From: Pseudomonas bubulae
Lineage (GTDB): Bacteria; Pseudomonadota; Gammaproteobacteria; Pseudomonadales; Pseudomonadaceae
NCBI RefSeq assembly: GCF_900618535.1
Contig: NZ_UYJA01000004.1
Location: 434,001-498,000 of the forward strand
Direction: 5' to 3'
DNA length: 64,000 bases
How positions within the stretch are numbered: the first letter of the stretch is position 1; every line of letters begins with the position of its first letter. The notes under the pieces are model-generated. The model was not told the origin of the DNA. It searched no databases and saw only the letters and a program-made list of their open reading frames with translations. Made by a program: the position numbers and the translations under genes. Shown piece by piece: positions 1 through 9,139 of this stretch.

Positions 1-1364
1 CAGAGGCGCCAACCCACCGCGGCGCTGATCAACAGTAGCAACCCGCCCAAAATGGCCATGCTCAAGCCGTGATAGCTGAATAGCGGCTTTTCGATGCGAA
101 TGTACCCGGGCTCGGCAAATAACTCGCGCAGTGCGGCATTTGCCTGCTCCAGGTTAATGGCCTGCAACTGCCGGGCAGGGTCGGCAAAACGGCCTTCATC
201 GTAGTCTCCCAGCGAGGCCCAGTAGTAATCAGCCAGCGCACTGCTGCCTTGCACCGTCCACGCCTGACGGGAAATGGCCGTTTGCTTGAGTCGGGCAAAC
301 ACCTGCGGATCCAGCCCGTCCTTGAGCAGCCGTGACGTGAGTTGCTGCATCACCTCACGGGCCCTGGGCACGTTCTCGCGTTCAAGATCCGCATTCAGAC
401 TCAGAAAACTCACGCCGCCAAACACCTCGCGCTCAGCCCAGGGGCCGTAAGACAAGCCGTGGTTGAGCCGCAGTTCGCTGTACAGCGCCCACTCCAGATA
501 ATCGCGCAGCAGGGTCCAGGTTTCATCGGATTGCCCTTCGATAACCGGTTCGGGCAGCAACCAGTGCAGGGTTGCCGTATCGCCCACCACACCGCGCACC
601 AGCTCGCGCTCTGCGTCGGCCTTGGCATCGATGGCGGCCAGGGGACGGTGCTCGCTGGGGTCAACCGGCTCGAGGGCACCGTAGGCTCGCTCGAGATAAG
701 CTGGCAAGAAACGGTCAAGGTCGCCGACGATAATCAGCGTCATGTTGTTGGGCGCGTACCACTTCTGGCGTACAGCCTCTAGTTGCTGGCGGGTAAGGTC
801 ATGCACTTCGGCCCGCTCGGCGCACTTCAGGCCCAATTCGACAGCCAGCTGGTTGCTGGCGCTGTGGCCCAGATCCTGACGGTCCAGCCAGCGCTGCAAG
901 TGCGAATAATGGCCGCCGTCTTCGCGCTCGACCACCTGTTTGGCGTCGCTGATACGTTGTTCGGTCAGCTGGGTGCGGGTCAGCAACCCCAGCAGCAGGT
1001 CGAGAATCTTGCGCTGATTTTTTGCCGGGGCCTCGATCACAAAGGTGGTATCGGCGCTGCTGGTAAAAGCGTTCCATTCGCCCCCCAACGCTTGCATGCG
1101 CTCCTCCAGCCCCCCTTCACCGGTGTCGTCGATGCCGCTGAAGAGCAAATGTTCCAGCAGATGGGGCAATTGCTGATCGGCGCAGGAAAAGTCATCCATA
1201 CCCACCCCCACCACCAGCCGAATAGCCACATGATCGCGATCGTTGTTGGGTTTGAGGATCAGTTGCAGACCATTGGGCAGTTGATAGCCCTCAACGCTGT
1301 AGCGATCCAGGGCAAAGCCTTGGGCAGCGCCAAGCAGCAAGCAGATAAACAGCAGGCAACGCAT
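1..1364 (-). CDS. M16 family zinc metallopeptidase (3' end beyond window)
   Basis: Insulinase/pitrilysin-type (M16) protease, probably exported. The frame opens at ATG 1364 and stays open to the left edge, so about 454 residues are visible and the C-terminus is cut off. It starts with a short signal-peptide-like segment (MRCLLFICLLLGAAQGFA). The inverted zinc motif HLLEH lies near residue 68, within PHLLEHLLFSG, as expected for the catalytic M16 half. A hydrophobic segment near the visible end (SMAILGGLLLLISAAVGW) suggests a membrane anchor. The long ORFs on the other strand of this stretch are shadows. It could belong to an M16 pair, but no partner is in view. Substrate unknown. Confidence 0.85.
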   Translation of the reverse strand, partial: MRCLLFICLLLGAAQGFALDRYSVEGYQLPNGLQLILKPNNDRDHVAIRLVVGVGMDDFSCADQQLPHLLEHLLFSGIDDTGEGGLEERMQALGGEWNAFTSSADTTFVIEAPAKNQRKILDLLLGLLTRTQLTEQRISDAKQVVEREDGGHYSHLQRWLDRQDLGHSASNQLAVELGLKCAERAEVHDLTRQQLEAVRQKWYAPNNMTLIIVGDLDRFLPAYLERAYGALEPVDPSEHRPLAAIDAKADAERELVRGVVGDTATLHWLLPEPVIEGQSDETWTLLRDYLEWALYSELRLNHGLSYGPWAEREVFGGVSFLSLNADLERENVPRAREVMQQLTSRLLKDGLDPQVFARLKQTAISRQAWTVQGSSALADYYWASLGDYDEGRFADPARQLQAINLEQANAALRELFAEPGYIRIEKPLFSYHGLSMAILGGLLLLISAAVGWRL

Positions 1365-1447
1365 AAAAAATCCCTGAATTCTCGAATCCTTGAGCCCGTG
1401 CAGCTTAGTCGCTGCATAACGGCTGACAACAGCCCGACGTACAACGT

Positions 1448-3106
1448 TCAAGGCGAATGTTGCGTGTCGGCTGCGTCATCCAGCTCCAGGGCCCCGGTTT
1501 CAGAGGTCTCCAGCACCACGTAGGCGCTGCCGCAAAACAACGAGTTAAGGCGTTTCATGTCCGCGATCAGCTCCAGATGCATAGAACTGGTCTCGATACT
1601 TTGTGTGACTTTACGCTGCAAGCGACTTACGTGAGCGTGGGCCAAACGCCGCTCCTGGGCGCGAAAGCGGCGTTTTTCACGCAGCAATTGGCGGGCGTTC
1701 TGCGGGTCGGAATTGAGAAACACCGTCAGCCCAAGACGCAAATTATCGATCAACTGGGTTTGCAGGCCCACCAGCTCCTCCAGCCCTGTTTCTGAAAATG
1801 ACCGGCGCTGGGAGGTTTTCTGCTGCTGGACTTTGCGCAGCATGCGTTCGATTACATCACTGGCAAGTTTGAGGTTGATCGCCAGTTCGATGATTTCAGC
1901 CCAGCGCCGACTGTCCTGCTCGCTTAAATCCTCCCGAGGCATTTGTGCCAGATAGAGTTTTACCGCGCTGTAGAGCACTTCGACTTCATCGCTCAACGTG
2001 CGCATTTCCGCGGTGATAGCCGTTTGCTTGCCGCGTAGAACGTCGAACATATTGACCAACATGGTGTCGATCAGGTCGCCAATACGCAGGGTTTCGCGCA
2101 CCGCATTGGCTAGCGCCAGGCTCGGTGTATCGAGGGCGGCGGGGTCCAGGTGGCGCGGTTTGGCGACACCGTTGGTTTGCTCGCGCTCAGGCAGCAGCCA
2201 GGCGCAAATGCGCGCCATCAGGCCTACTGTCGGCAACATCAAGAAACAGCGGGCGGTGTTGTAGAGCAGATGGAAGCCGATCACCAACTCCTGGGCGCTA
2301 TAGCTCAGGCTGTCCATCCAGGCCACCAGCGGGTCGAGCACGGGCATGATCAACAACAGGCCGATCAGCTTGTACAGCAGGCTGCCCAATGCCACCTGCC
2401 GGCCCGCTGCGTTCTGCATATTGGTACTGAGAAACGCCAGTATGCCGCTGCCGATATTGGCGCCAATCACCAGGCCGATGGCCACATGCAGGCTGATAAC
2501 CCCCGCGCCCGCCAATGTGGCGGTCAGCAGCACGGCCGCCAGGCTTGAGTAAGACACCATGGCGAACAGGGCGCCAACCAGGGCATCGAGCAGAATATCG
2601 CCGGTCAAAGAAGCAAAAATCACCTTCACGCCTTGAGCATGGGTGATGGGTGTGGCGGCTTCGACAATCAATTGCAACGCCAGGATGATCAAGCCCAGGC
2701 CAATGCCCACCCGCCCCAGTTGCCCGGCACGGGTTTGCTTGCGGGTCAAAAAGAAAATCACACCCAGAAAAATCAACAGCGGCGACAGCCACGACAGGTC
2801 GAAGGTCAGCACCCGCGCCATCAAGGCCGTACCGACATCGGCACCGAGCATGGTGGCCAGCGCGGGAGTGAGCGCCATCAGCCCCTGGCCGACAAAGGAG
2901 GTGACCAGCATGGCCGTGGCGTTGCTGCTTTGCACCATGGCGGTAACCACGATCCCCGCGACAAAGGCAAACATGCGCCTGGAGACGTTTTGCCCGATGA
3001 CATGGCGCAGGTTGGTACCGTAGACCCGCAAGATGCCGGTTCGGACGATATGCGTGCCCCAGATGAGCAAGGCCACGGCGGAAAGCAGATTGAGCAGGGT
3101 CAGCAT
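1448..3106 (-). CDS. Na/Pi-cotransporter family protein with PhoU-like C-terminal domain
   Basis: A 552-residue inner-membrane protein of the Na+/phosphate cotransporter II-related (NptA/YjbB) family. The N-terminal ~310 residues hold two internally similar Na/Pi repeats, rich in Gln/Ser/Asn within hydrophobic helices (for example TAMVQSSNATAMLVTSFVG near residue 55). The C-terminal ~220 residues are hydrophilic and helical, like PhoU. The start is ATG 3106. The family exports or cotransports inorganic phosphate. Its place in the same stretch as phoBR suits phosphate homeostasis, but no PHO box was found upstream. A large inverted repeat lies just upstream. Confidence 0.85.
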   Translation of the reverse strand: MLTLLNLLSAVALLIWGTHIVRTGILRVYGTNLRHVIGQNVSRRMFAFVAGIVVTAMVQSSNATAMLVTSFVGQGLMALTPALATMLGADVGTALMARVLTFDLSWLSPLLIFLGVIFFLTRKQTRAGQLGRVGIGLGLIILALQLIVEAATPITHAQGVKVIFASLTGDILLDALVGALFAMVSYSSLAAVLLTATLAGAGVISLHVAIGLVIGANIGSGILAFLSTNMQNAAGRQVALGSLLYKLIGLLLIMPVLDPLVAWMDSLSYSAQELVIGFHLLYNTARCFLMLPTVGLMARICAWLLPEREQTNGVAKPRHLDPAALDTPSLALANAVRETLRIGDLIDTMLVNMFDVLRGKQTAITAEMRTLSDEVEVLYSAVKLYLAQMPREDLSEQDSRRWAEIIELAINLKLASDVIERMLRKVQQQKTSQRRSFSETGLEELVGLQTQLIDNLRLGLTVFLNSDPQNARQLLREKRRFRAQERRLAHAHVSRLQRKVTQSIETSSMHLELIADMKRLNSLFCGSAYVVLETSETGALELDDAADTQHSP

Positions 3107-3242
3107 GCTGGCTCCCTGTGGTAGATGTGTCTAAGGATCAGATAGCTGCGGGCCGTTCCTACAGATGTTTCTTAAGATGTAGTCGGCAATTGAGCAGAGC
3201 GCCAGCATCGCATAGCAGGGGCAGGGTTGAAAGATTAATACC

Positions 3243-3391
3243 TCGTAGCAACTGCCGAGGAACGAAGGCTGCGTCCGGCTGCGCAGCAGTCGTAAAATCG
3301 GCGATTGCGGTGTGTCAGGCACACCATAGGCTCAGACTTTACGACCGCTTCGCGCTCGAACGCAGCCTACGTTCCTCGGCAGCTGCTACGC
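3243..3391. repeat. Long inverted repeat, REPIN-like family B, copy 1
   Basis: Two outward ends, TCGTAGCAACTGCCGAGG and CCTCGGCAGCTGCTACG, face each other across about 150 bases and enclose secondary arms with GCTGCGTCC / CGCAGCC and TTACGAC. Related copies lie at 40431-40576 and 48393-48526, with a short form at 4870-4905. No transposase gene is present. It occupies the ~295-base gap between the Na/Pi protein and the CitMHS gene. Confidence 0.7.
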
Positions 3392-3401
3392 GATTGCTGT
3401 G

Positions 3402-4709
3402 TTACAGCGTACTGAACAGCGGGAATGTGCCCAGCAGCAGCGCGGCGACCATGATGCACAGGCACACCAGAATCGCCCACTTGAGGGTGAAACGCTGGTG
3501 ATCGCCAAACTCGATACCGGCCAGGGCTACCAGCAGGTAGGTCGAGGGCACCAGTGGGCTGAGCAAATGCACTGGCTGGCCGACAATTGAGGCACGGGCC
3601 ATTTCGGCGGCAGTGATGCCGTAGTGGCTGGCCGCTTCGGCCAATACAGGCAGTACCCCGTAGTAGAACGCATCGTTGGACATGAAGAAGGTGAAGGGCA
3701 TGCTCACCAGCGCGGTGATCACCGCCAGATACGGCCCGAGCGCAGGCGGAATCACGGCCAACAGGCTTTTGGACATGGCATCGACCATCCCGGTGCCCGA
3801 CAGGATGCCAGTGAAGATACCCGCGGCAAAAATCAGCCCAACCACTGCCAGGACACTGCCAGCATGGGCCGCTACGCGGTCTTTTTGCTGTTGCAGGCAA
3901 GGATAGTTGACGATCATCGCGATACTGAACGCGACCATAAACAACACGGGCAGAGGCAGCAGGCCGGCAATCAGCGCGATCATCAGCGCCAGGGTCAATG
4001 CACCGTTGAACCAGATCAGTTTAGGTCGACGTGCATCCGGATACTGCGACACGCTGATTTCGCTGTGGTCGACTTCATCGCCGTGCAGGTGCAATTCGCC
4101 CAGACGCGCACGCTCGCGCTTGCCGTAGAACCAGGCGATGACCAGGATCGCTGCGCAGCCGGCGAGCATTGCCGGGATCATCGGTACAAAAATATCCGAA
4201 GGATCGACGTGCAGCGCACTGGCCGCCCGTGCTGTCGGGCCGCCCCAGGGCGTCATGTTCATCACGCCGCCGGCCAGGATGATCAGGCCGGCCATGATCC
4301 GCGGGCTCATCCCGATACGGCTGTAGAGCGGCAGCATGGCCGCCACGCAAATCATGTAGGTGGTCGCGCCGTCGCCATCCAGGGACACCACCAGCGCCAG
4401 CACCGCCGTGCCCACCGAGATTTTCAGCGGATCACCCTTGACCAGCTTGAGGATCTTGCGCACTGCCGGGTCAAACAGACCGGAGTCGATCATCAGGGCA
4501 AAGTAGAGGATGGCGAACATCAGCATCACCCCGGTAGGGGCCAGCTTGGTGATGCCTTCGAGCATCATCGGGCCGATTTTCGGGGCAAAACCGCCGAAAA
4601 CGGCAAACAGGATGGGCACCAGAATCAGGGCGATCAGGGCGGAAAGACGCTTGGTCATGATCAGGTACATGAATGTAATGACCATGGCAAAGCCAAGGAA
4701 GGTCAGCAT
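3402..4709 (-). CDS. CitMHS family citrate-type transporter
   Basis: A 435-residue polytopic membrane protein of the citrate-Mg2+:H+/citrate-Ca2+:H+ symporter (CitMHS) family. Hydrophobic helices run almost throughout, with a central hydrophilic loop near residues 195-230. Family-type segments are visible, including SLDGDGATTYMICVA near residue 112 and MTPWGGPTARAASAL near residue 153. An in-frame GTG lies nine bases upstream at 4718, but AAGG directly abuts that GTG, while its spacing to ATG 4709 is normal; hence this start. It probably takes up a metal-citrate complex or a related tricarboxylate; the exact substrate is inferred. No two-component sensor for citrate is adjacent. Confidence 0.85.
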   Translation of the reverse strand: MLTFLGFAMVITFMYLIMTKRLSALIALILVPILFAVFGGFAPKIGPMMLEGITKLAPTGVMLMFAILYFALMIDSGLFDPAVRKILKLVKGDPLKISVGTAVLALVVSLDGDGATTYMICVAAMLPLYSRIGMSPRIMAGLIILAGGVMNMTPWGGPTARAASALHVDPSDIFVPMIPAMLAGCAAILVIAWFYGKRERARLGELHLHGDEVDHSEISVSQYPDARRPKLIWFNGALTLALMIALIAGLLPLPVLFMVAFSIAMIVNYPCLQQQKDRVAAHAGSVLAVVGLIFAAGIFTGILSGTGMVDAMSKSLLAVIPPALGPYLAVITALVSMPFTFFMSNDAFYYGVLPVLAEAASHYGITAAEMARASIVGQPVHLLSPLVPSTYLLVALAGIEFGDHQRFTLKWAILVCLCIMVAALLLGTFPLFSTL

Positions 4710-4869
4710 GAAAGTCACCCTTATTGTTGTAGTAAGGCGCTGACCGCGGGTTGTACGCGTGGCAGGCCAACCGGTCTGTTGCCGGTAATGACTCGATGCT
4801 AGAGAGGGAAGCTTTCAGCCAGCTTTCGCTGGCAAAAGTTCTTACAGAAGGGAGAGTTGCATAAATCCT

Positions 4870-4905
4870 TGCAGCAGCTGCCGAAGGAACGAGGCAGCTG
4901 CTACA
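4870..4905. repeat. Short palindrome related to REPIN-like family B
   Basis: GCAGCAGCTGCC and GGCAGCTGCTAC arms closed over GAAGGAACGA. It looks like a family-B repeat in which the two ends have been joined by an internal deletion. It lies between CitMHS and the CorC-like gene. Confidence 0.6.
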
Positions 4906-4916
4906 AAGAGCGGGAT

Positions 4917-6257
4917 TTAATCCAGCTTGAGGACTTTGGCCAGGACGATTTTCGGACCTTTCATCTTTTTGATGATGATGCGCAGGCCTTCGACTTCCAG
5001 TTGTTCTTCTTCGGCCGGAACCCGCTTGAGGGTGTCGTAGATCAGGCCCGCGACGGTTTCGGCTTCAACGTGGTCAAGGTCCACACCCAGCAAGCGTTCA
5101 ATCTTGAACAACGGCGTGTCGCCGCGCACCAGCAGCTTGCCAGGCTGATACGACAGAATGCCGCGCTCGGCCTTGCGGTGTTCGTCCTGGATATCACCCA
5201 CCAGCACTTCCAGCACGTCCTCCATGGTCAGGTAGCCCACCACCTTGCCGTCAGCTTCTTCAACCAGGGCAAAGTGCGCGCCGCCCTTGCGGAACTGCTC
5301 AAGCAACTGACTCAGCGGCATATGCCGCGACACCCGCTCCAGCGGTCGGGTCAGTTCTTCAAGGTTGAAGGTTTCGGGCAAGTGGTCCAGGTCGGCCAGT
5401 TCCAGCAGCAGATCCTTGATGTGCAGCAAACCGACGAAGGTGTTGGTGTCGGCATCATAGACCGGGTAGCGGCTGAATTTGTGGCGACGGAACAGCGCCA
5501 GGATGTCCTTGAGCGGCGCCTTGGAATCCAGGGTCACCAGGTCTTCGCGGGAGTTGGCCCAGTCGACCACTTCCAGCTCGCCCATTTCCACGGCAGAAGC
5601 CAGCACGCGCATGCCCTGGTCGCTCGGATCCTGGCCACGGCTGGAGTGCAGGATCAGCTTGAGTTCTTCACGGCTGTAAGCGTGATCGTGATGGGCACCG
5701 GGCTCACCCTGGCCGGCAATACGCAAAATCGCGTTGGCACTGGCGTTGAGCAGGTAAATCGCCGGGTACATGGCCCAGTAGAACAGGTACAGCGGCACGG
5801 CGGTCCACAGCGACAGGGTCTCTGGCTTGCGGATGGCCCAGGACTTGGGCGCCAGCTCACCGACCACGATGTGCAGGTAGGAAATGATAAAGAAGGCGGT
5901 AAAGAACGATACGCCCTTGATCACTTCAGGCGACGAGACGCCGATGGCGCCCAGCAGCGGCTCCAGGATATGGGCGAACGCCGGCTCGCCGACCCAGCCC
6001 AGGCCCAGCGAGGCCAGGGTGATACCCAGCTGGCAGGCAGACAGGTAGGCGTCGAGCTGGTTATGCACGGTGCGCAGGATCTGCCCGCGCCAGCCGTTGT
6101 CTTCGGCTATCGCCTCAACCCGGGTGGAGCGCAATTTGACCATGGCAAATTCGGCCGCAACGAAAAAACCGTTGAGCAAAACCAGGATCAAAGCAAAAAG
6201 AATCATGCCGAAGTCGGCGAAGAGTGTCGCGAGGGTCAAGCCAGGGGAAGGGTCCAT
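4917..6257 (-). CDS. CNNM/CorC (HlyC/CorC) family membrane protein with CBS pair
   Basis: 446 residues. Order of parts: an N-terminal DUF21/CNNM transmembrane domain (roughly residues 10-190, with GFFVAAEFAMVKLR near 30), a tandem CBS domain region (roughly 205-335) and a C-terminal CorC_HlyC domain (roughly 350-440). The family includes magnesium/cobalt efflux proteins of the inner membrane; older annotations as 'hemolysin' come from similarity to HlyC and are not supported here. It lies immediately downstream of phoR on the same strand, separated by a hairpin, so partial cotranscription with phoBR is possible. Transported ion not provable from sequence. Confidence 0.88.
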   Translation of the reverse strand: MDPSPGLTLATLFADFGMILFALILVLLNGFFVAAEFAMVKLRSTRVEAIAEDNGWRGQILRTVHNQLDAYLSACQLGITLASLGLGWVGEPAFAHILEPLLGAIGVSSPEVIKGVSFFTAFFIISYLHIVVGELAPKSWAIRKPETLSLWTAVPLYLFYWAMYPAIYLLNASANAILRIAGQGEPGAHHDHAYSREELKLILHSSRGQDPSDQGMRVLASAVEMGELEVVDWANSREDLVTLDSKAPLKDILALFRRHKFSRYPVYDADTNTFVGLLHIKDLLLELADLDHLPETFNLEELTRPLERVSRHMPLSQLLEQFRKGGAHFALVEEADGKVVGYLTMEDVLEVLVGDIQDEHRKAERGILSYQPGKLLVRGDTPLFKIERLLGVDLDHVEAETVAGLIYDTLKRVPAEEEQLEVEGLRIIIKKMKGPKIVLAKVLKLD

Positions 6258-6322
6258 GATGGAGTTTTACGGGTTCCGTCGTTACAGATAGGGAGGTATG
6301 GCCAAACAATGTAACGGCTGAT

Positions 6323-6351
6323 GTAGCCCTTGCCTAGTGGGAAAGGGCTAC
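6323..6351 (-). terminator. Hairpin between phoR and the CorC-like gene
   Basis: A perfect 9-base inverted repeat (GTAGCCCTT / AAGGGCTAC) with an 11-base loop lies directly after phoR. There is no clear U-run, so it may be an mRNA-stabilising or weak terminator structure rather than a strict intrinsic terminator. Confidence 0.4.
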
Positions 6352-6356
6352 AGGGC

Positions 6357-7679
6357 CTAGTCAATAAGTGTCTTTGGCTGGGGTTTTGTCACCTGGCCCG
6401 GTGCGAAATGGCAGGTGAAGGTGCTGCCGTGTCCCAATACGCTGCTGATCTCCAGCCGCGCGCGGTGGCGCAGCAACACATGCTTGACGATCGCCAGGCC
6501 CAGCCCGGTGCCGCCGGTGCTGGCGTTGCGGCTGGAGTCGACACGGTAGAAGCGTTCCGTCAGGCGCGGCAAATGCTTGTTGTCGATACCCACGCCCGAG
6601 TCCTGCACGCTCAAGTGGGCGCCCGCGCTGTCTGCCCACCAGCGAATGCGTACGCTGCCGCCATCGGGGGTGTATTTGACGGCGTTGAACACCAGGTTGG
6701 AGAACGCGCTGCGCAATTCGGCTTCGCTGCCCTTGAGCGCGCAATCGGCTTCCACGTCCAGGGTGATCGTCTGGTTGCGCTGACCGGACAACGCCTGGGC
6801 GTCGCTCTTGATCGAACGCAGCAAGCTGTCGATGGCCACCGGCTGGTTATCCGAGGGGTAATCCGTGGCCTCCAGCTTGGCCAGCAACAGCAGGTCGTTG
6901 AGCAGGGTCTGCATGCGTTCACCCTGTTGCTGCATTTGCGACAGGGGGCGCTTCCAGCGCGGGTTTACGTCGTCGACGTTATCGAGCAGGGTTTCAAGAT
7001 AGCCACAGATCACCGTCAACGGCGTACGCAGTTCATGGGACACGTTGGCGATAAAGTCTTTGCGCATCTGCTCCAGTTGATGAATGCGCGTCACGTCGCG
7101 CACCAGCATCAGGTGTTCGTTGTTGCCGTAGCGGGTGATATAGAGCTGGATGCGCAAGTGATCGTTGACCGGCGAGGGGATATCCAGCGGTTCGCCATAA
7201 TTACCTTGCTCGAAGTATTCCTTGAAGCGCGGGTGGCGTACCAGGTTGGTCACTGGCTGGCCGCTGTCCTGTGGCGTCTTGAGACCCAGCAGGGTCTCTG
7301 CGGCGAGGTTCCACCACTCCAGGTTGCCGTCACTGTCGAGCATGATCACCGCGTCCTTGAGCGCCGCCGTAGACTCTTGCACGCGATCGATCACCGCTTG
7401 CAGTCGCCCGCGTACGCGCTGGTCACGGCGCTGCAGGTGGTAGATGCTGTCGAACACCTCGCCCCACAAACCGTAGCCATCGGGCGGTGCTTCGTCGGGT
7501 TTGTGCTGGCGCAGCCACTCGTGCAGGCGCAGCAACTGCTTGAGGGTCCAGCCCAGATAGAACGCTAGGCCAATGGCCAGGCTCCAGCCGTAATAGCCAC
7601 TGATCAGCCCGACCAGCAGGCAGCCAGTGACCAAAAGCAACAAATGACGGATCAGAGTGCCATGCCAGTTTTGATTCAC
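6357..7679 (-). CDS. phoR: Phosphate regulon sensor histidine kinase PhoR
   Basis: A 440-residue membrane-bound kinase that phosphorylates PhoB under phosphate limitation. It has two N-terminal hydrophobic segments (about 12-45), a PhoR linker, a PAS domain (about 100-190), a HisKA domain with the phosphoacceptor histidine in NVSHELRTPLT (about 205), and an ATPase domain with N box (FSNLVFNAVKYTPDG), DSGVGID and GTGLGLAIV. Length and order are those of PhoR. The start is GTG 7679. It follows phoB by 44 bases on the same strand, the classic phoBR operon. Confidence 0.96.
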   Translation of the reverse strand: MNQNWHGTLIRHLLLLVTGCLLVGLISGYYGWSLAIGLAFYLGWTLKQLLRLHEWLRQHKPDEAPPDGYGLWGEVFDSIYHLQRRDQRVRGRLQAVIDRVQESTAALKDAVIMLDSDGNLEWWNLAAETLLGLKTPQDSGQPVTNLVRHPRFKEYFEQGNYGEPLDIPSPVNDHLRIQLYITRYGNNEHLMLVRDVTRIHQLEQMRKDFIANVSHELRTPLTVICGYLETLLDNVDDVNPRWKRPLSQMQQQGERMQTLLNDLLLLAKLEATDYPSDNQPVAIDSLLRSIKSDAQALSGQRNQTITLDVEADCALKGSEAELRSAFSNLVFNAVKYTPDGGSVRIRWWADSAGAHLSVQDSGVGIDNKHLPRLTERFYRVDSSRNASTGGTGLGLAIVKHVLLRHRARLEISSVLGHGSTFTCHFAPGQVTKPQPKTLID

Positions 7680-7723
7680 GTCGCGCGAGTCCTTGCTTGC
7701 CGCTGGATCAGTGAGAGCCGGTA

Positions 7724-8416
7724 TCAGGCCTTGGTGGAAAACCGGTAACCGGTACCACGCACGGTTTGTACCAGATTTTCGTAAGCCTCACCGAGCGCTT
7801 TGCGCAAGCGGCGGATATGCACGTCCACAGTGCGCTCCTCCACATACACGTTGCCGCCCCAGACCTGGTCCAGCAACTGGCCCCGGGTGTAGGCGCGCTC
7901 CTGGTGGGTCATGAAAAATTGCAGCAGGCGGTATTCAGTGGGGCCCATTTCGGCAGGGGTGCCGTCGATGGTCACGCGGTGGCTGATGGGGTCGAGCAGC
8001 AGGCCGCCGATCTCGATGGGCGATTCGGCATCGGCCGGGCCGGCGCGGCGCAGCACGGCCTTGAGGCGGGCGACCAGCTCACGGGGGGAGAATGGTTTGG
8101 TGATGTAGTCATCCGCGCCCACTTCCAGGCCCTGGATCTTGTTGTCCTCTTCACCCTTGGCCGTGAGCATGATGATGGGAATATCGCCGGTCAGCTCTTC
8201 GCGCTTGAGGCGTCGGGCCAGCTCAATGCCCGACGTACCGCCGGGCAGCATCCAGTCGAGCAGGATCAGGTCCGGTTTACGGTCCACGATAATGGCATGG
8301 GCATCCTGGGCATTATCGGCTTCAAGGCAATCGTAGCCCGCCATTTCCAGGGCCACGGCGATCATCTCGCGGATCGGCGCCTCGTCATCAACGATCAAAA
8401 TGCTCCTGCCAACCAT
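7724..8416 (-). CDS. phoB: Phosphate regulon response regulator PhoB
   Basis: A 230-residue OmpR/PhoB-type transcription factor. The receiver domain (about 1-120) shows the acidic pair in IVDDEAP, the phosphoacceptor aspartate in [11 protein letters not shown] and the conserved lysine in [10 protein letters not shown]. The C-terminal winged-helix domain (about 130-228) includes [12 protein letters not shown] and the DNA-facing [12 protein letters not shown]. It activates phosphate-starvation genes by binding PHO boxes. It is first in the phoBR operon, and a PHO-box-like site about 55 bases upstream suggests autoregulation. Confidence 0.97.
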   Translation of the reverse strand: MVGRSILIVDDEAPIREMIAVALEMAGYDCLEADNAQDAHAIIVDRKPDLILLDWMLPGGTSGIELARRLKREELTGDIPIIMLTAKGEEDNKIQGLEVGADDYITKPFSPRELVARLKAVLRRAGPADAESPIEIGGLLLDPISHRVTIDGTPAEMGPTEYRLLQFFMTHQERAYTRGQLLDQVWGGNVYVEERTVDVHIRRLRKALGEAYENLVQTVRGTGYRFSTKA

Positions 8417-8469
8417 GCCGTAATCCTCTCGTCATTAAACTGTCTTGTGGCGCATTAGATAACGCAATT

Positions 8470-8487
8470 ATTGCAGTCGTGTGACAG
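8470..8487 (-). promoter_or_regulatory. PHO-box-like PhoB site upstream of phoB
   Basis: Read on the minus strand, two 7-base half-sites CTGTCAC and CTGCAAT are separated by ACGA. This matches the PHO-box plan of CTGTCAT repeats spaced by four bases. It lies 54-71 bases upstream of the phoB start, where autoactivation is known in other proteobacteria. Match quality is 6/7 and 5/7. Confidence 0.6.
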
Positions 8488-8567
8488 CTTTGGGGATGGG
8501 CGCGCGCTAACGGTTCGTGAACTACGCTTTAGTCTCAAATCGTACAACCACAAAAAGGACGATTCCA

Positions 8568-8948
8568 ATGACATCTAGCTCGTTTTCCCTAAAGACATTG
8601 CTGCTGGCCGTAGCCTTCACCTTGCCCGGGTTGGCGTATGCGGCTGAACCGGCGATGACCAAGGACGGCATGCTGGTCGACCACAAAGGCATGACCCTCT
8701 ACACCTTCGCCAAGGATGCGGGCGGCAAATCGATGTGCAATGACAAGTGCGCCGCCAACTGGCCGCCGCTGGCAGCCGAGAGCACAGCCATGGACATGGG
8801 CAAGTGGACGGCCATCAAGCGCGATGACGGCCACATGCAATGGGCCTATGACGGCAAACCGCTGTACACCTTCGTGATGGACAAGAAAGCCGGTGACATG
8901 ACCGGTGACGGTAAAATGGACGGGGCGTGGAAGGTGGCCAAGCCATAG
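8568..8948 (+). CDS. Small secreted protein with repeated YTF motif (COG4315-like lipoprotein family)
   Basis: 126 residues with a cleavable signal peptide (MTSSSFSLKTLLLAVAF, cut after AYA near residue 25). The mature part holds two repeats of a motif of the type L-Y-T-F-x-x-D, MTLYTFAKDAG and KPLYTFVMDKKAG, and a cysteine pair in SMCNDKCAANWPPL. This is typical of the periplasmic COG4315 family of unknown function. No lipobox cysteine is present, so the protein is probably periplasmic and soluble. The frame is open from 8517, but AAGGAC at 8555-8560 selects ATG 8568. It stands alone between phoB and the polyamine cluster. Confidence 0.8.
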   Translation: MTSSSFSLKTLLLAVAFTLPGLAYAAEPAMTKDGMLVDHKGMTLYTFAKDAGGKSMCNDKCAANWPPLAAESTAMDMGKWTAIKRDDGHMQWAYDGKPLYTFVMDKKAGDMTGDGKMDGAWKVAKP

Positions 8949-8962
8949 GAAGATCAAAAAAA

Positions 8963-9072
8963 CCCTCACCCTGACCCTCTCCCAATGGGAGAGGGGACTA
9001 AAAGCAAAAGCAGATGTCCGCCTCACTGAAGATCGGCTCCCTCTCCCTCCGGGAGAGGGCTGGGGTGAGGGG
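8963..9072. repeat. Inverted repeat pair, family C (CCCTCACCC type)
   Basis: Outer arms CCCTCACCCTGACCCTC and GAGGGCTGGGGTGAGGG enclose inner hairpins CTCTCCCAATGGGAGAG and CTCTCCCTCCGGGAGAG. A single half copy recurs at 37496-37530. It is a noncoding interspersed palindromic element of a type common in Pseudomonas. Confidence 0.65.
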
Positions 9073-9086
9073 TCTTGATCTCAGGC

Positions 9087-9128
9087 AAAAAAAACCTCGC
9101 TTCCCTGTCACAGGGGGCGAGGTTTTTT
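9087..9128. terminator. Bidirectional intrinsic terminator
   Basis: A-run, then CCTCGC, a loop containing a small CCCTGTCACAGGG hairpin, GCGAGG and six Ts. With A- and T-runs on both flanks it can end the spu operon (minus) and transcription arriving from the small secreted protein (plus). Confidence 0.8.
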
Positions 9129-9139
9129 ATGACGCTGTC

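Noticed and set aside
342..1523. Long plus-strand ORFs (to 246 codons) opposite the M16 peptidase
   Set aside because: They are antisense shadows of a clear zinc-peptidase frame with the HLLEH motif; high GC at third positions gives open complementary frames.
3624..6314. Plus-strand ORFs of 392 and 485 codons
   Set aside because: Antisense to the CitMHS and CorC-like genes, rich in His/Gln/Arg, with no family features.
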